Positions 1 through 8,661 of a stretch of DNA of 20,494 nucleotides are shown in pieces. The stretch comes from Chara braunii (Eukaryota; Streptophyta; Charophyceae; Charales; Characeae): positions 488,718 to 509,211 of the forward strand of contig BFEA01000483.1 of assembly GCA_003427395.1 (NCBI GenBank), read 5' to 3'. The position numbers and the translations under genes were made by a program. Numbering within the stretch: the stretch's first letter is position 1; each line of letters begins with the position of its first letter. Below the pieces are notes generated by a model, which searched no databases, had not been told where the DNA came from, and saw nothing but the letters and a program-made list of their open reading frames with translations.

Positions 1-540
1 CTCCTAAACAATAGTCCCTCCCTGCGAACCGCACCCCCCCCCCCCCCCCCCCACTTGACGTGGGCGGAGGCCTTTCAGCGTATCCTGACCGTCGCTCGGG
101 GACGGTGTCGAGCGCATCGGTCCGGCACCGCACGTGGCAGCGCGGGACCGTCTCGGTCGCGTCACGCAGGAGTTGGATCAACCTCGTCACGAACACATAG
201 GTGGAGTTTCCTTAGGCCACTCCGGCCGAGTGCGCCAGCCATACCTCTCGCGAACCCCTACGACAGGATAGGGCCTACGCGAGGCACAACTTACCTCCAC
301 CTTACGGGAGCTGTCACCTCCCTTCGGTGGGCGTATTCCCACCGAGCTACCAGTCCACAGTACGAAAGCTACTCGGTTGCAATCGCAGAGGTGGACCAGC
401 CGATGGCGTTTCACGTTCACTGTAGCATAGGGGGTACGCGTGGTAGTACGCCTATCTGACCCGCACGCGAACCGACATCTTGGGGGGCTGAGGTCCCAAA
501 CGCGACTCGTCGCCGGTCGACTAGGCCGCATCCCACACAC
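1..540. other. Unassigned GC-rich stretch with poly-C run
   Basis: I recognise no gene here. Short open frames on both strands overlap each other and show no domain. Visible structure: a run of 19 C (34-52), and a perfect 8-bp hairpin with arms TCGGTGGG/CCCACCGA at 324-331/338-345 around a 6-nt loop. I compared it by eye with remembered SSU and LSU rRNA landmarks and found no convincing match, although the stem-rich look made rRNA worth considering. Confidence 0.4.
34..52. repeat. Poly-C homopolymer (19 nt)
   Basis: An uninterrupted run of 19 C. Two other C runs lie at 3709-3721 and 6840-6848. Homopolymers of this length are unreliable in assemblies, so the true length may differ. Confidence 0.95.
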
Positions 541-572
541 CATGCGCACACCACTTTACAAACACAAAAATA

Positions 573-589
573 ACACACACACACACACA
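573..589. repeat. (AC)n microsatellite
   Basis: About eight AC dinucleotides in an A/C-only stretch that continues as imperfect ACA-rich sequence to about 617. Simple repeat with no coding potential. Confidence 0.9.
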
Positions 590-813
590 AGCGACACAAC
601 ACAAACAACGCAACAACGCTCCTAGCCCCTTGGTAGTCATCCCATAACTCCCCGATGCGGAAATCGGATAGGCGTTGCGCGCGAGACTTGGTATAAAATC
701 GTGCGGGCGCAGGGCTATCTTATATCGACTCACAAATGCAAATGTATGCAATGATGACGTACTATGTTGTGCCCATAATCAAGCGGTCCCTCGTGGATCC
801 GAGTACCACTTAT

Positions 814-892
814 GACACTCAAGTGTCAAACTCGAAGTGTCGTGAGGGTCTAATCCTTCACGACATTGCACGACTGAAGGTATAGTCGTGCA
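814..892. other. Cluster of three adjacent perfect or near-perfect hairpins
   Basis: Three inverted repeats follow one another. (1) GACACT/AGTGTC, 814-819/822-827. (2) An 11-bp stem with one G-T pair, 838-848/855-865, loop tctaat. (3) A perfect 9-bp stem TGCACGACT/AGTCGTGCA, 867-875/884-892, loop gaaggtat. Stems 2 and 3 are separated by one base. A fourth, CTCTGCA/TGCAGAG (950-956/976-982), lies just downstream. No coding frame or promoter box explains them. They could be part of a structured RNA, or termini or subterminal motifs of a DNA transposon. The pairing is directly visible; any role is unknown. Confidence 0.7.
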
Positions 893-894
893 GC

Positions 895-1856
895 CGCAGC
901 GAGACCTCCGACCCTTGGCCTGAGCGTCTCGTCCGACAAGGCGAATAGGCTCTGCACGGGGGCAGATTCCTTCCCTGCAGAGTCTAGGGCTTGGGATGTC
1001 CTGGACAAGGACCTTGAATCCCGGTCGAGGACCAACGTCCGACTAAGAAAATCCGAAGACGCAAATAAGCAGAAAGGAGGGTCTTCCCTGTGCCCCTCAA
1101 TCTCAACTTTTAAACAGGGCTTAAACATGGGCCTCTTGGGCCGCTCGAATGTTCGTCATAAGTACACCCACACATACACGCATAAGGGAGATAGAGTCGC
1201 GACGATCACTTCTCACAGGCACAGTGAGGCTCCTCACAACCATGTATATGTATATGGGATCGCAGGCAATCCAAATCCAAAATCCGAGCCACATGACAAA
1301 CCTGCAATCACACCAAAAATCGAACGACAAACACGCACTACACGGAGTTAACCCCAACCGATCCCCACTCTCATACTCATTGCTTTAGCCATGCAAGCCC
1401 CAACCTCCTGTCCAACCAACCTTAATTAAATACTCAGTACCTTTGTTAAATGACCATTCAATAAAAGTCCGGGTGAAACCCTCAACAAACAATAAAGTCA
1501 CCAGGGCTAAAGCCTTTTAGGTGGGGTATGGAGAGTGAGTTGGAATCGAGTCGTAGACCGATGAATCGACAACTGACCTGTTATCAGTGATAACAGAGGA
1601 AGATCCTCAATGGATCAAGCTGAATCTAGTCCTGATCTTGAATCAAACACCCCAAAGGACCTGTAACACAAGGTAGGTCAAATGCCCAAGCTAAACCATC
1701 AGCATATGGGGGATAAACCACCATAGCACATTCTCACTCAAAGCTACCTGCCAACTAAGTTCAAGCTTGTCTCTAAGCCAGTGCCCAAAGCAAAGGTAGG
1801 CAAATGACAGAATCTCCCCTATTCAGGGTGGATTGCCAGAATCGCCACCTGTCAAG
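895..1856. other. Unassigned non-coding stretch
   Basis: No gene is recognised. Composition shifts from GC-mixed (to about 1130) through CA/TA-rich sequence (1160-1340) to AT-rich. It contains a 9-bp inverted repeat gctttagcc/ggctaaagc (1382-1390/1505-1513) and a 19-bp palindrome (1578-1596). A short module around 1740-1800 (a ctacctgccaac-type block followed by caaaggtagg) reappears at about 2547-2630 on the far side of the tandem array, so the array is flanked by related sequence. Confidence 0.5.
1578..1596. other. Perfect 9+1+9 palindrome
   Basis: Arms CTGTTATCA (1578-1586) and TGATAACAG (1588-1596) around a single G. It stands alone in AT-rich non-coding DNA and no gene adjoins it. The inner bases resemble a bacterial tet operator core by chance; the context gives no support for an operator. 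Confidence 0.8.
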
Positions 1857-2475
1857 ATGTAGTCTAACTCCTCTAAATCAAGAAAATTTCGGTAGCGCTT
1901 CCCGTAGGAAAAATGTATTTTCAAAATTTATACAAGCTCAGATATCAAAAGCAAGAATGATCTATAACTCTGAAAAGTCAGATTTTGTCTAACTCCCTGA
2001 ATTTGTAGAAATTTGGGCAGCATCTCCTTTGGAATTGAGGATTTTTCAGATTTATACCAAGCCAAATTTGAACTCAGCCCCCAACTTTGAGTTCAACTTA
2101 GCCAAAGTCTGACTAACTCCTTAGTTTTGCAGAAATTTCGGCAACACTCCCCCTAGACAAATGTTCTTCCAAAATTTATACAAAGCTATGTTTAGAACCT
2201 GAGATTAACTTTGACTTCCCAAAAGCCCAATTTTGTCCAACTCCCTGAATTAGCAAAAATTTGGGCAGCACTCCCTTTAGAAAGGGAGGCTTTCCAGATT
2301 TTTACTAAGTCAGTTATAACGAAAAGACAAGTTGAACTTTGACAAGTCAAAATTTGTCTGACTCCTTGCATCTGTAAAAATTTCGGCAGCGCTTCCCGTA
2401 GAGAAAGTGACTTACCAAAATTTATACAAGCCCAAGTATAACAGTAAGTCTCAGCAATGCAAGAATCAACCTAAG
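1857..2475. repeat. Five-copy tandem array, about 124-bp unit, alternating A/B subtypes
   Basis: Five related units begin near 1857, 1984, 2106, 2230 and 2352 (spacings about 122-127 bp). Each has a 'gtctaactcc' start, a central 'aaatttcgg/ggg cagc' box and a distal 'aaatttatacaag'-like box. Units 1, 3 and 5 share 'ttcgg(c/t)a...cttcccgtag' and 'caaaatttatacaa'; units 2 and 4 share 'ctccctgaatt', 'atttgggcagca' and a 'ga(t/c)tttycagattt' box. The array is therefore built on a dimeric, roughly 247-bp higher-order period. It is too diverged and stop-rich to be coding. A perfect 9-bp hairpin TTGAACTCA/TGAGTTCAA (2068-2076/2088-2096) sits between units 2 and 3. It may be the non-coding part of a plant-type LTR element or a small satellite; no LTRs, primer-binding site or polypurine tract were found. 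Confidence 0.75.
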
Positions 2476-2865
2476 TAAAACAAAGTCAGCCCAGAAAATG
2501 CAAAAATTAAGCTAACTCCTATCGCTCTAACACGAGGCGAGCCTCTAAAGCAACTACCTGTCAACCTGAAACCCAAACCAAGTAGTAATCTCACTCAGCT
2601 ATATGCAGGCCAAACGACAAAGGTAAGTACTCTCACCAACCCCAAACTCTTTAACAAACAATAGTTCATGCTTCTTTTGTGAGTTACCACTTTATACCCA
2701 ACTTACGTAAGGCATAGGTCAGACCACCTGAACTTACAGAGCGCGCCCAACTTAGCCAGGCCTAAAGTCAGAATACCTAAACTTACAGAGCGTTCTGACT
2801 TGACCAAGTATACACAAACAGAGGGCACTACTACTTCTCTCTTCTTTGGGCACATGACTAGACCA

Positions 2866-2883
2866 CTCTAGTCGCCCTGAACT
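2866..2883. other. Perfect 7-bp hairpin, GACTAGA/TCTAGTC
   Basis: Arms at 2866-2872 and 2877-2883, loop ccac. An outer GGGC/GCCC pair (2858-2861/2884-2887) encloses it with a 4-nt bulge. It lies within the larger hairpin-rich block but lacks the AACTTA core, so it is either a divergent relative or independent. Confidence 0.7.
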
Positions 2884-2908
2884 GTTTAAATAGCTAAGTT
2901 ATATATAT

Positions 2909-2924
2909 ATATATCTCTAAACTT
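2909..2924. repeat. Short (TA)n tract
   Basis: About seven TA dinucleotides between ctaagtt and ctctaaactta. The flanks are themselves partly complementary (AAGTT/AACTT), so the tract could form the upper part of a stem. Confidence 0.85.
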
Positions 2925-3664
2925 AATCTTCAAAAGGGACATAGGGCTCAGCCGCTCAACTTAGAACACTGCTCAGCCTGCCCAAGTTTACCTTCAGTTA
3001 TACCTCTTTAATTGTACTCTCTTCAGTTATGATAAGCTATAGTCAGGCTACCTAAACTTATAGAGCGGCCTGACTAGCCTGTTCTTAATAGCATAGTAAT
3101 ACAATAAAGCCGAATTATAACCATTGGGTTCCAACATGTACGAGGCATTGGGTCAAACTACCTAAACTTATAGAGCGGTTTGATCCTGTGCCAGGTTCGT
3201 TTCTCTCTGATCCAGTCTGTGCGAGGCAGTGAGACAGGCTACCTGAACTTATAGAGCGGTCTGTCCCCTGCCAGAATTACTCCCTCAAAACACAACAAGA
3301 GAAGGGTCGAAGTACCTAAGCTTATAGAGCGGTTCAGACCTTCTCATTCAGAACCAAAGAAACAGAAAGAACTCCCAAATAAACAAGGCGACCCAGGGTA
3401 CCTAAACTTATAGAGCGCCCTGAGCCCCTGAAAGCCAAGCACAATCAACCCTCGCAAGTCAGAGCAGTCATGTCACCTAAGCTTATAGAGCGTCCTGACC
3501 CTCCATGCAATTCACAGCACCAGGTCTCCCCAAACTTATGGGGACATCCCAACTTCCAGAGCTTCAGGCCACCTAAACTTATAGAGCGGCCTGAGGCTCC
3601 ATGCGATCCAAAAATAAACAAGGCGCTGGGTTTCCCCAAACTTATGGGGACCTCCCAGCCTTAA

Positions 3665-4990
3665 CGACCCAATCAGTCTGCACACAAAACTGCCTTCCTC
3701 CCAACTATCCCCCCCCCCCCCATATGCAATCCCTTTCGTTCACAATCTGCTTTCAGGCAACCAAACAAAGTCTGAAGCTGAACATTGCACACTCATTCCT
3801 TTATTTCAGTCTGACTTATGTCCTGAAAGTCAAACCAAGATCAGATACAGGAGTCACATAATACACTCAGTCAACCATAGAGAGGTGTACAGATAAGGGT
3901 TATAGTTGGGTTTATAGAAGGGGTCAGGGGATCACCACTCAGTTCCCTGCCTCCAGGACTCCGTCTGAGTCCCGACAGAGCTCCCGCAATCGGTGGTCAA
4001 ATGCGGAGTCGCCGGCCAAGAATGCCGCAACTTGGTCAAACTTGGGTCAAACTGCCGGAGCAAACTCCCCTGACGAAGTCCCAATCTGTAGCAATAGCCC
4101 CCTTCGCAGCCGCTCCCCCATGCGGCAGTAGCAGCCCTTCTTACAACCCATCCACCCCTTCCATACCACACCTCTGTTTCCCAATACAACGCTACAATTA
4201 TAGGACCCTCAACCAGCTGTAGTCTATACAACGCAACGACCTGCAGCAAGTTTCAGCGGCTGCAAATAGCACAACTGAAGACTAGCCGCAACTGCATGCG
4301 CAACAGCAATTGGCATATTGGGAGGGCGGCCAGCGACGGCCAACAGCGGCCCACATCCACTCGCGGCATTTGCACCACGATACTCAGTCACAACTCCCTT
4401 CTCAGCTGGCCCAAACAGTCAAAACCTTGTGCCCCCCGCAACAGTGGTCCGACAGGTATACGATGGGTACGCTGGCCCCTTCTACAACCACCTCTCTCTG
4501 CTGCAAGCAGCAACTCTGGCTAGCTCAGTACCCCCGCTCAACAGTAGCAGTCGTCAATGACCGCCGATGGCAACTCGCAGCGGCCCATATCAATCGAAAG
4601 CAATCTGTAGCAAGAACAACCAAAGTACTGTAATACTTGTTGCAAACCGAGCAGGAGCACGGATCACCTGCAGCGCGCCCAGCTCTCGGCGCAATACCTT
4701 CCCGCACTCGATCCTGCCACGGTCCTGTTAGTCATAGGTAACGTTGCTGGCCAGAGACATGGTCGGCAGTTCCACAGGCCGCCCATCTGCAGCCTTGCTT
4801 CTCACAACGAGCCTTGCCCCATTAACAGGTGAGCCTTCAACTCCCACAGTCCGCCCCACGTTAACTCCACCTTACTCCAACACAGCGGTCAGCCACCCCG
4901 CACGGCGAACCCACCCGTCATCCCTTACAGGTTAACTCCAACCTCCCTGACCGAGCCGCCTCCTCCTTTACCCGACTAACCCGAAAACTG
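3665..4990. other. Unassigned C-rich stretch, no intact gene
   Basis: No gene is recognised. The sequence moves from AT-rich (3665-3900, with a 13-C run at 3709-3721) into C-rich DNA with frequent caacag/gcagcagc motifs that read as Gln/Ala/Pro/Ser-rich peptides broken by stops. A small duplicated block, 'cagcggccca(c/t)atc', occurs near 4346 and 4577, and ggtcaaact is repeated at 4033-4052. It may be the outermost 5' region of LINE-1 or an unrelated old repeat. I cannot set a boundary. Confidence 0.4.
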
Positions 4991-4999
4991 ACGCCGCCG

Positions 5000-6906
5000 C
5001 CGGTTTCGCTGTCTCCGAAAACCCCGTCCGACTCTGACGAAAAGCGGACAAGTCATGACCCTCTCTTCTACCATCGCCACCTCCGGGCTCCTCTGCCCGA
5101 TCGTACGTGCACCCGACGTGGATTCATGCCCGGGTCCGCTCATTCATTTAACGCCTCCATTCGCCCGCGCTTCCTCGCTGTGGCCCGTTACCAGTCACGT
5201 GGTTAGCCCGATACTCCCGCCCTACTCCGTCAACTTCCGCGATCGCACCTTGCGCCGCTTTCCACCCAGGCTCATCCTTCCACCTCTACTCCCCCGTCAC
5301 CTTCCTTGTTGACGCCCCCTCTCCAAAACCGGCTCTTCTTCAACCGAGCAGTCTACAACGAGCGGCCTTCCCAAGACCGGATCGAAAGGAGCGGTGTAAA
5401 AAATCTCGAGCGAGAAGACCTTTCCTCGACTTATACGTGACCGCCCTGCACCGGGGCCAGGCCATTCCCCGTCTACTCCGTCCCAACTTTTATCGAGCGT
5501 CCCGCGGAATCCTTTACCGAGGCAATGCCGCGCGGCACCCTCAGACGCCAGCCGACCTTTTTCCCTACACCTCTTTTCAGCCCGCAAGTGGTCCGGCTCA
5601 CGTCTGGGCTCCCTCCCAGACTCTCCGCGCACCACCCGTGCGAACCCCTCTCCTGTCGCTCAGACTCTACCAGCTACCCCGCCCCATCAGCACGCCGTAC
5701 AGATCCGACCCCGCCCTTGCGCGCCCCTACCCCTGTCTTGCGTTCGAGTGCATTCCCGGACTCTCGAGCGCCAACTTTACGCAGTGGCCGTGCAGGTCCC
5801 CTACGCGTCGGCTCCGATCCTCGACAAATCCCCCAAAAGGATCTACTGGCAACGCCTCCTTTTTCCTCCAACGCGTACCTGACCCGGCTCACATCCGGGT
5901 TCAGCCCCACTTTCAAGTACCTTAGCCTTTACGCAACTATCATACGGCTCTCGCGGATCCGATCTTGGCAGAAGCCACGAGGACCTCCATCGTGGCAGGC
6001 ACCCCGCAGCATCTCCAAAGGCCGTTCGACCTCCTTTTCCTGGCCCCCCCCACGGCCCATTCTGCGCAGCTCGCGGGTGTACCGATGCTGCTTCGCGCCC
6101 ACATACGGGCGCAAAAAAAATAAGTAAAGGATCCGAAATAAATAGGATTATGCATATATCGATACGTAAGCCCGCGAAACATGCGGTGGTCGGGCGGAAA
6201 CCGTGGCCCCCATGATAGCAAAAGGCGAGGGGGATATTCCTACAGGCTCATCAACCCCTCAAGCCCTTTCGTCGCGCTCCTCCATTCCCTTGCTGTCTGC
6301 TGTTGGCCTCGATCCCTGGGTCCACTGCATGCCAGTCCAATGTTGTAACCAGTAGGGCTAAGCCCAAGCCTATGACCAGCAGGCGCGGCTTCCCATATAA
6401 CGTGGTACTGCGCGGCGCTTCGGGCCAGGCTACTACCCCGGCCGTCCTTCCACCCCGCATTTATACCCATGGCCCCTAAGTGTCCGCGCCGGCCTACCAG
6501 CCTGGGCCATAGCCGTCCCGCGCGCCTATCGGCACGCCGACCCTACCGTCGGTCGCGCATACCTGCCAAGGGCGATCCTTCATTCCTTAATCAAATTCGT
6601 GACCCGGTATGGGTCGGCCGGCTACCCCGGCCGCCCACTCAATCAAAAGAATCACACGCGCGCCTTAAAATTGCGGGCCCACATACTCCCTATCGGGACG
6701 AGGCAGACCTTTGCCCGCGTGCGAACGACCCTCGCATTTCCAGCACGGGCACTCAAAATCCACGTTAACCGAACTTTCCTGTCATTTGCAAAAACCAAGG
6801 CGAATACCCTTGTAAGGGTATTCGCGCCGACAGGTTTCGCCCCCCCCCTACAGCAGAACCTTCTGATCCGCATCCATCTGAGCATGCACAAGAAGGGCAC
6901 GACCAG
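5000..6906 (+). other. C-rich, proline/serine-rich decayed coding-like region
   Basis: The + strand is strongly C-rich. Several overlapping frames give Pro/Ser/Arg-rich peptides (for example 5437-5925, 5525-6127, 6469-6768, 6599-6925), none with a recognisable domain, zinc knuckle or coiled coil. Because it directly precedes LINE-1 ORF1/ORF2 remnants on the same strand, it may be the disordered N-terminal part of an ORF1 or the LINE 5'UTR, decayed by frameshifts. A local repeat supports one former frame: the 'GY(Y)PGRP' peptide occurs near 6428-6455 and again near 6617-6640. Alternatively this is only low-complexity C-rich DNA with chance open frames. Evidence for a protein is weak. Confidence 0.3.
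6800..6825. other. Perfect 12-bp-arm palindrome
   Basis: Arms GCGAATACCCTT (6800-6811) and AAGGGTATTCGC (6814-6825) around a 2-nt centre (gt): 24 of 26 positions are in perfect self-complementarity. It is the longest uninterrupted palindrome I found in the window. It lies about 100 bp upstream of the putative ORF1 remnant and 15 bp before a C run (6840-6848). Possible roles are a hairpin in the LINE 5' transcript, a dimeric protein-binding site, or a fold-back made by template switching. Confidence 0.85.
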
Positions 6907-6921
6907 TCCTCATAATCGGAG

Positions 6922-7503
6922 ATGAGGGGAGGAGCGGAAACGACCGAGGAAGGAATGACCTCACGGAGACTCAAGTTGAGGCAGCTCATAGAACGGGGCC
7001 TCTTCGAGCTGCCGCTCTCCAAAGTTAATGGGATACCAGTAGTCCCGTTAAGAAAGAAGGACGAAAAGTGGGAGATGGGTCTCTCCCCGGTGGGAGAATA
7101 CGGGGGCGTGACATTGCAAGGATGGGACTTCCCGGCCCAAGGGGGAGACCGCAGGGAAAGAGACAAGGCCTTCACCAACCAAATGTCTGCCTTTATTCCC
7201 AAATATTATGCTTTGGGGGCTAGAGCGGGAATGAGATTTGTGGACTAGGATGAACAAATAGTTGGGAATGACCTCCACCTGTTTTTTGAACCCAACAAAT
7301 CTGCGAACCTAGGGTGGTATAGTCACAACGCTCTTTTGGACCTCTAGTGCGCAAAGATAAAAGCCAACGATTTCTGGTCTGAAGATGATGTGTGCCGGTG
7401 TCTATGCCAAGCTGTGCAGAAAAGAGTTTTACACCTAGATAGATGGGATGCCAGACAATGACATCCACTGTGAAACGGATGACCTATAGGACATAAGAGT
7501 GCG
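6922..7503 (+). pseudogene. Putative LINE ORF1 remnant
   Basis: An ATG-started frame runs 108 codons to 7248, and the same frame continues with stops to about 7503. The peptide looks globular rather than low-complexity: a basic start (SRRLKLRQLIERG), a Gly-rich middle (LSPVGEYGGVTLQGWDFP) and an acidic/aromatic end (FWSEDDVCRCLCQAV, HLDRWDAR). I see no CCHC zinc knuckle, RRM signature or coiled coil, so assignment to ORF1 rests only on its position immediately upstream of the endonuclease on the same strand, where an L1-type element carries its RNA-binding ORF1. It could instead be the N-terminal extension of ORF2. At least four in-frame stops after 7245 make it non-functional. Confidence 0.4.
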
Positions 7504-7586
7504 CTAAAAACATGGATGATCTAGAAACATTATACCGTAGGAATCAGGCATGGCGTAAATGCGTAAATTCAGCCACCTCGACCTGC

Positions 7587-7638
7587 GCTCCATTAACGTA
7601 AATGGCCTGGCCTGGGCTCCATTAACGTAAATGGCCTG
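7587..7638 (+). repeat. 29-bp-offset tandem duplication inside the endonuclease
   Basis: gctccattaacgtaaatgg and the next four bases (cctg) occur at 7587-7609 and again at 7616-7638, 29 bp apart with gcctgg between. Because 29 is not a multiple of three, it shifts the endonuclease from frame 2 to frame 1, so it is a disabling mutation. A smaller duplication (gcgtaaat twice, about 7552-7568) lies just upstream, suggesting local slippage. Confidence 0.9.
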
Positions 7639-8661
7639 ACATCGAGTAAACCCGAACAACACCAAGCCATCAGGGATCAGCTTAGAGGGGTAGGAGGCCG
7701 ACGATGGCCAGACGTGATTTGCGTATAAGAGACTCATTTGCAAGACAATCAGGAACACAACAGGACACATAAGCTAGTCTGGCCTCACACAGCCATAAGA
7801 GCTCATGCTCCAAGACCGGGCTCCGCAGGGGTGGCAATTTGGGTCCCTCCTGACTCTAGATTCCAGTCGGTTTACTGGGTGGTGGATAAAGAAGAGGAGC
7901 GATGAACCTCCATCTTAGGAACATTAGAACTAGAACTGCTTTGCATCCTCTGCGTTTATTCACCTTATTTAGTGGGGGAAAGAAGGAAGGTCTTGGGGAG
8001 GATAGGAATGCAAGTCCCGGAAGGTATTCCTTTAATCATAACAGGGGATTTCAACGCTACCCCGGACAATGGACTAGACAGATGAAACCCTCAGGAATCT
8101 CCCTCCTTTGCGGCGATCGAAGATGAGCAAATGTTGGCTGACCTCTGTTAGACTCTCTCGGTCTTCAATACCTTCCACCGCTTGCACCCCCAAGCACGAA
8201 CCTTCACGTGCATACGGGATAGTGACCCATCACGATTATCTAAATCGCGAATTGACCTTATCCTACTTTCTAATGACCTGGAGGGGGCTCTGCGATGGTC
8301 GCTAATTCTCCCACGCAGCCCGCACCCGGGATTAGACCATAAGACTTGTGGCATAATACTAACAATGAGGAAAGGGACGCATCAAGGGCCAGGTTTTTAC
8401 AAGTTCAATACCTCCTTGCTTAAGGACTCGTCGTTCTTACAAATGATTCGACACGAATGGGACTTCTGGTGCCAACAGAATCACATTTTTTATTCCCGTC
8501 TTGTATGGTTCAATAATGGTCTAATCTTCTTGGCCAGAAAGTGTAAAGAATTCTCCAAAGCTAAAGCGGCCCTACGACAGCACCAAGAAATGACCATCCA
8601 CAACGAACTCATAGTCCTGGAACGACAGGCAGAGTCACAGCATCTCACTTCTTCCCAATAA
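7592..8661 (+). pseudogene. LINE-1 ORF2, apurinic-endonuclease domain (decayed)
   Basis: An exonuclease-endonuclease-phosphatase-fold domain, which in LINEs nicks target DNA to prime reverse transcription. Visible motifs: INVNGL (7592-7609, repeated in another frame at 7621-7638); ETHL after a stop at 7726-7728 that occupies the usual Gln of QETH; GDFNATPD from 8044; SRIDLILLS with its Asp at 8254-8256; and an Asp-His pair at 8335-8340. Further in-frame stops lie at 7903, 8083, 8149 and 8659. A 29-bp tandem duplication at 7587-7638 shifts frame just after the first motif. After the domain the frame continues as a charged linker (8400-8661) with the FNTSLL-type segment typical of L1 elements. 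Identification is from motifs and order, not from a database search. Confidence 0.85.

Larger units (their letters stand above)
2725..3660 (+). repeat. Array of hairpins with invariant core and covarying arms
   Basis: A 19-nt core, (t/c)acct(a/g)a(a/g)ctta(t/c)agagcg, occurs eight to nine times, starting near 2725, 2774, 3049, 3159, 3240, 3313, 3399, 3474 and 3570. The flanks differ between copies but are complementary within a copy: aagtcagaa/ttctgactt (2765-2773/2793-2801), agtcaggc/gcctgact (3041-3048/3068-3075), gggtcaaac/gtttgatcc (3150-3158/3178-3186, one G-T), gacaggc/gtctgtc (3233-3239/3259-3265, one G-T), caggg/ccctg (3394-3398/3418-3422), ttcaggc/gcctgag (3563-3569/3589-3595, one G-T). 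Unit 3313 pairs over about 12 bp with bulges; 2725 and 3474 are weak. Two further hairpins (3528-3543 and 3626-3658) keep the AACTTA loop but close it with CCCCA/TGGGG. Spacing is irregular (73-275 bp) and there is no coding frame. The compensatory changes argue for selection on, or copying through, a folded form; I know of no family with this signature. Confidence 0.85.

Noticed and set aside
345-356. A-box-like motif on the minus strand (tagctcggtggg)
   Set aside because: No B box at tRNA spacing, and the motif is explained by the 324-345 hairpin.
1-540. Possible rRNA (stem-rich; gagtttcct-like piece near 205)
   Set aside because: Only short chance matches to remembered LSU sequence; real nuclear rRNA would show long conserved blocks such as the one at 20393-20415.
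55-549. Overlapping open frames of about 130 codons on both strands at the left end
   Set aside because: No recognisable domain, and overlapping frames on both strands are expected in GC-rich DNA without selection.
1578-1596. tet-operator-like palindrome
   Set aside because: Shares only the inner TATCAGTGATA; there is no repressor gene or bacterial context and no vector sequence around it.
2725-3600. CRISPR array
   Set aside because: Cores recur at irregular 73-275 bp spacing, the flanks are complementary arms rather than independent spacers, there are no cas genes and the context is eukaryotic.
1380-3700. LTR retrotransposon with identifiable ends
   Set aside because: I found no long direct terminal repeats, primer-binding site such as tggtatcagagc, polypurine tract or gag/pol remnant; kept only as a possibility for the repeat block.
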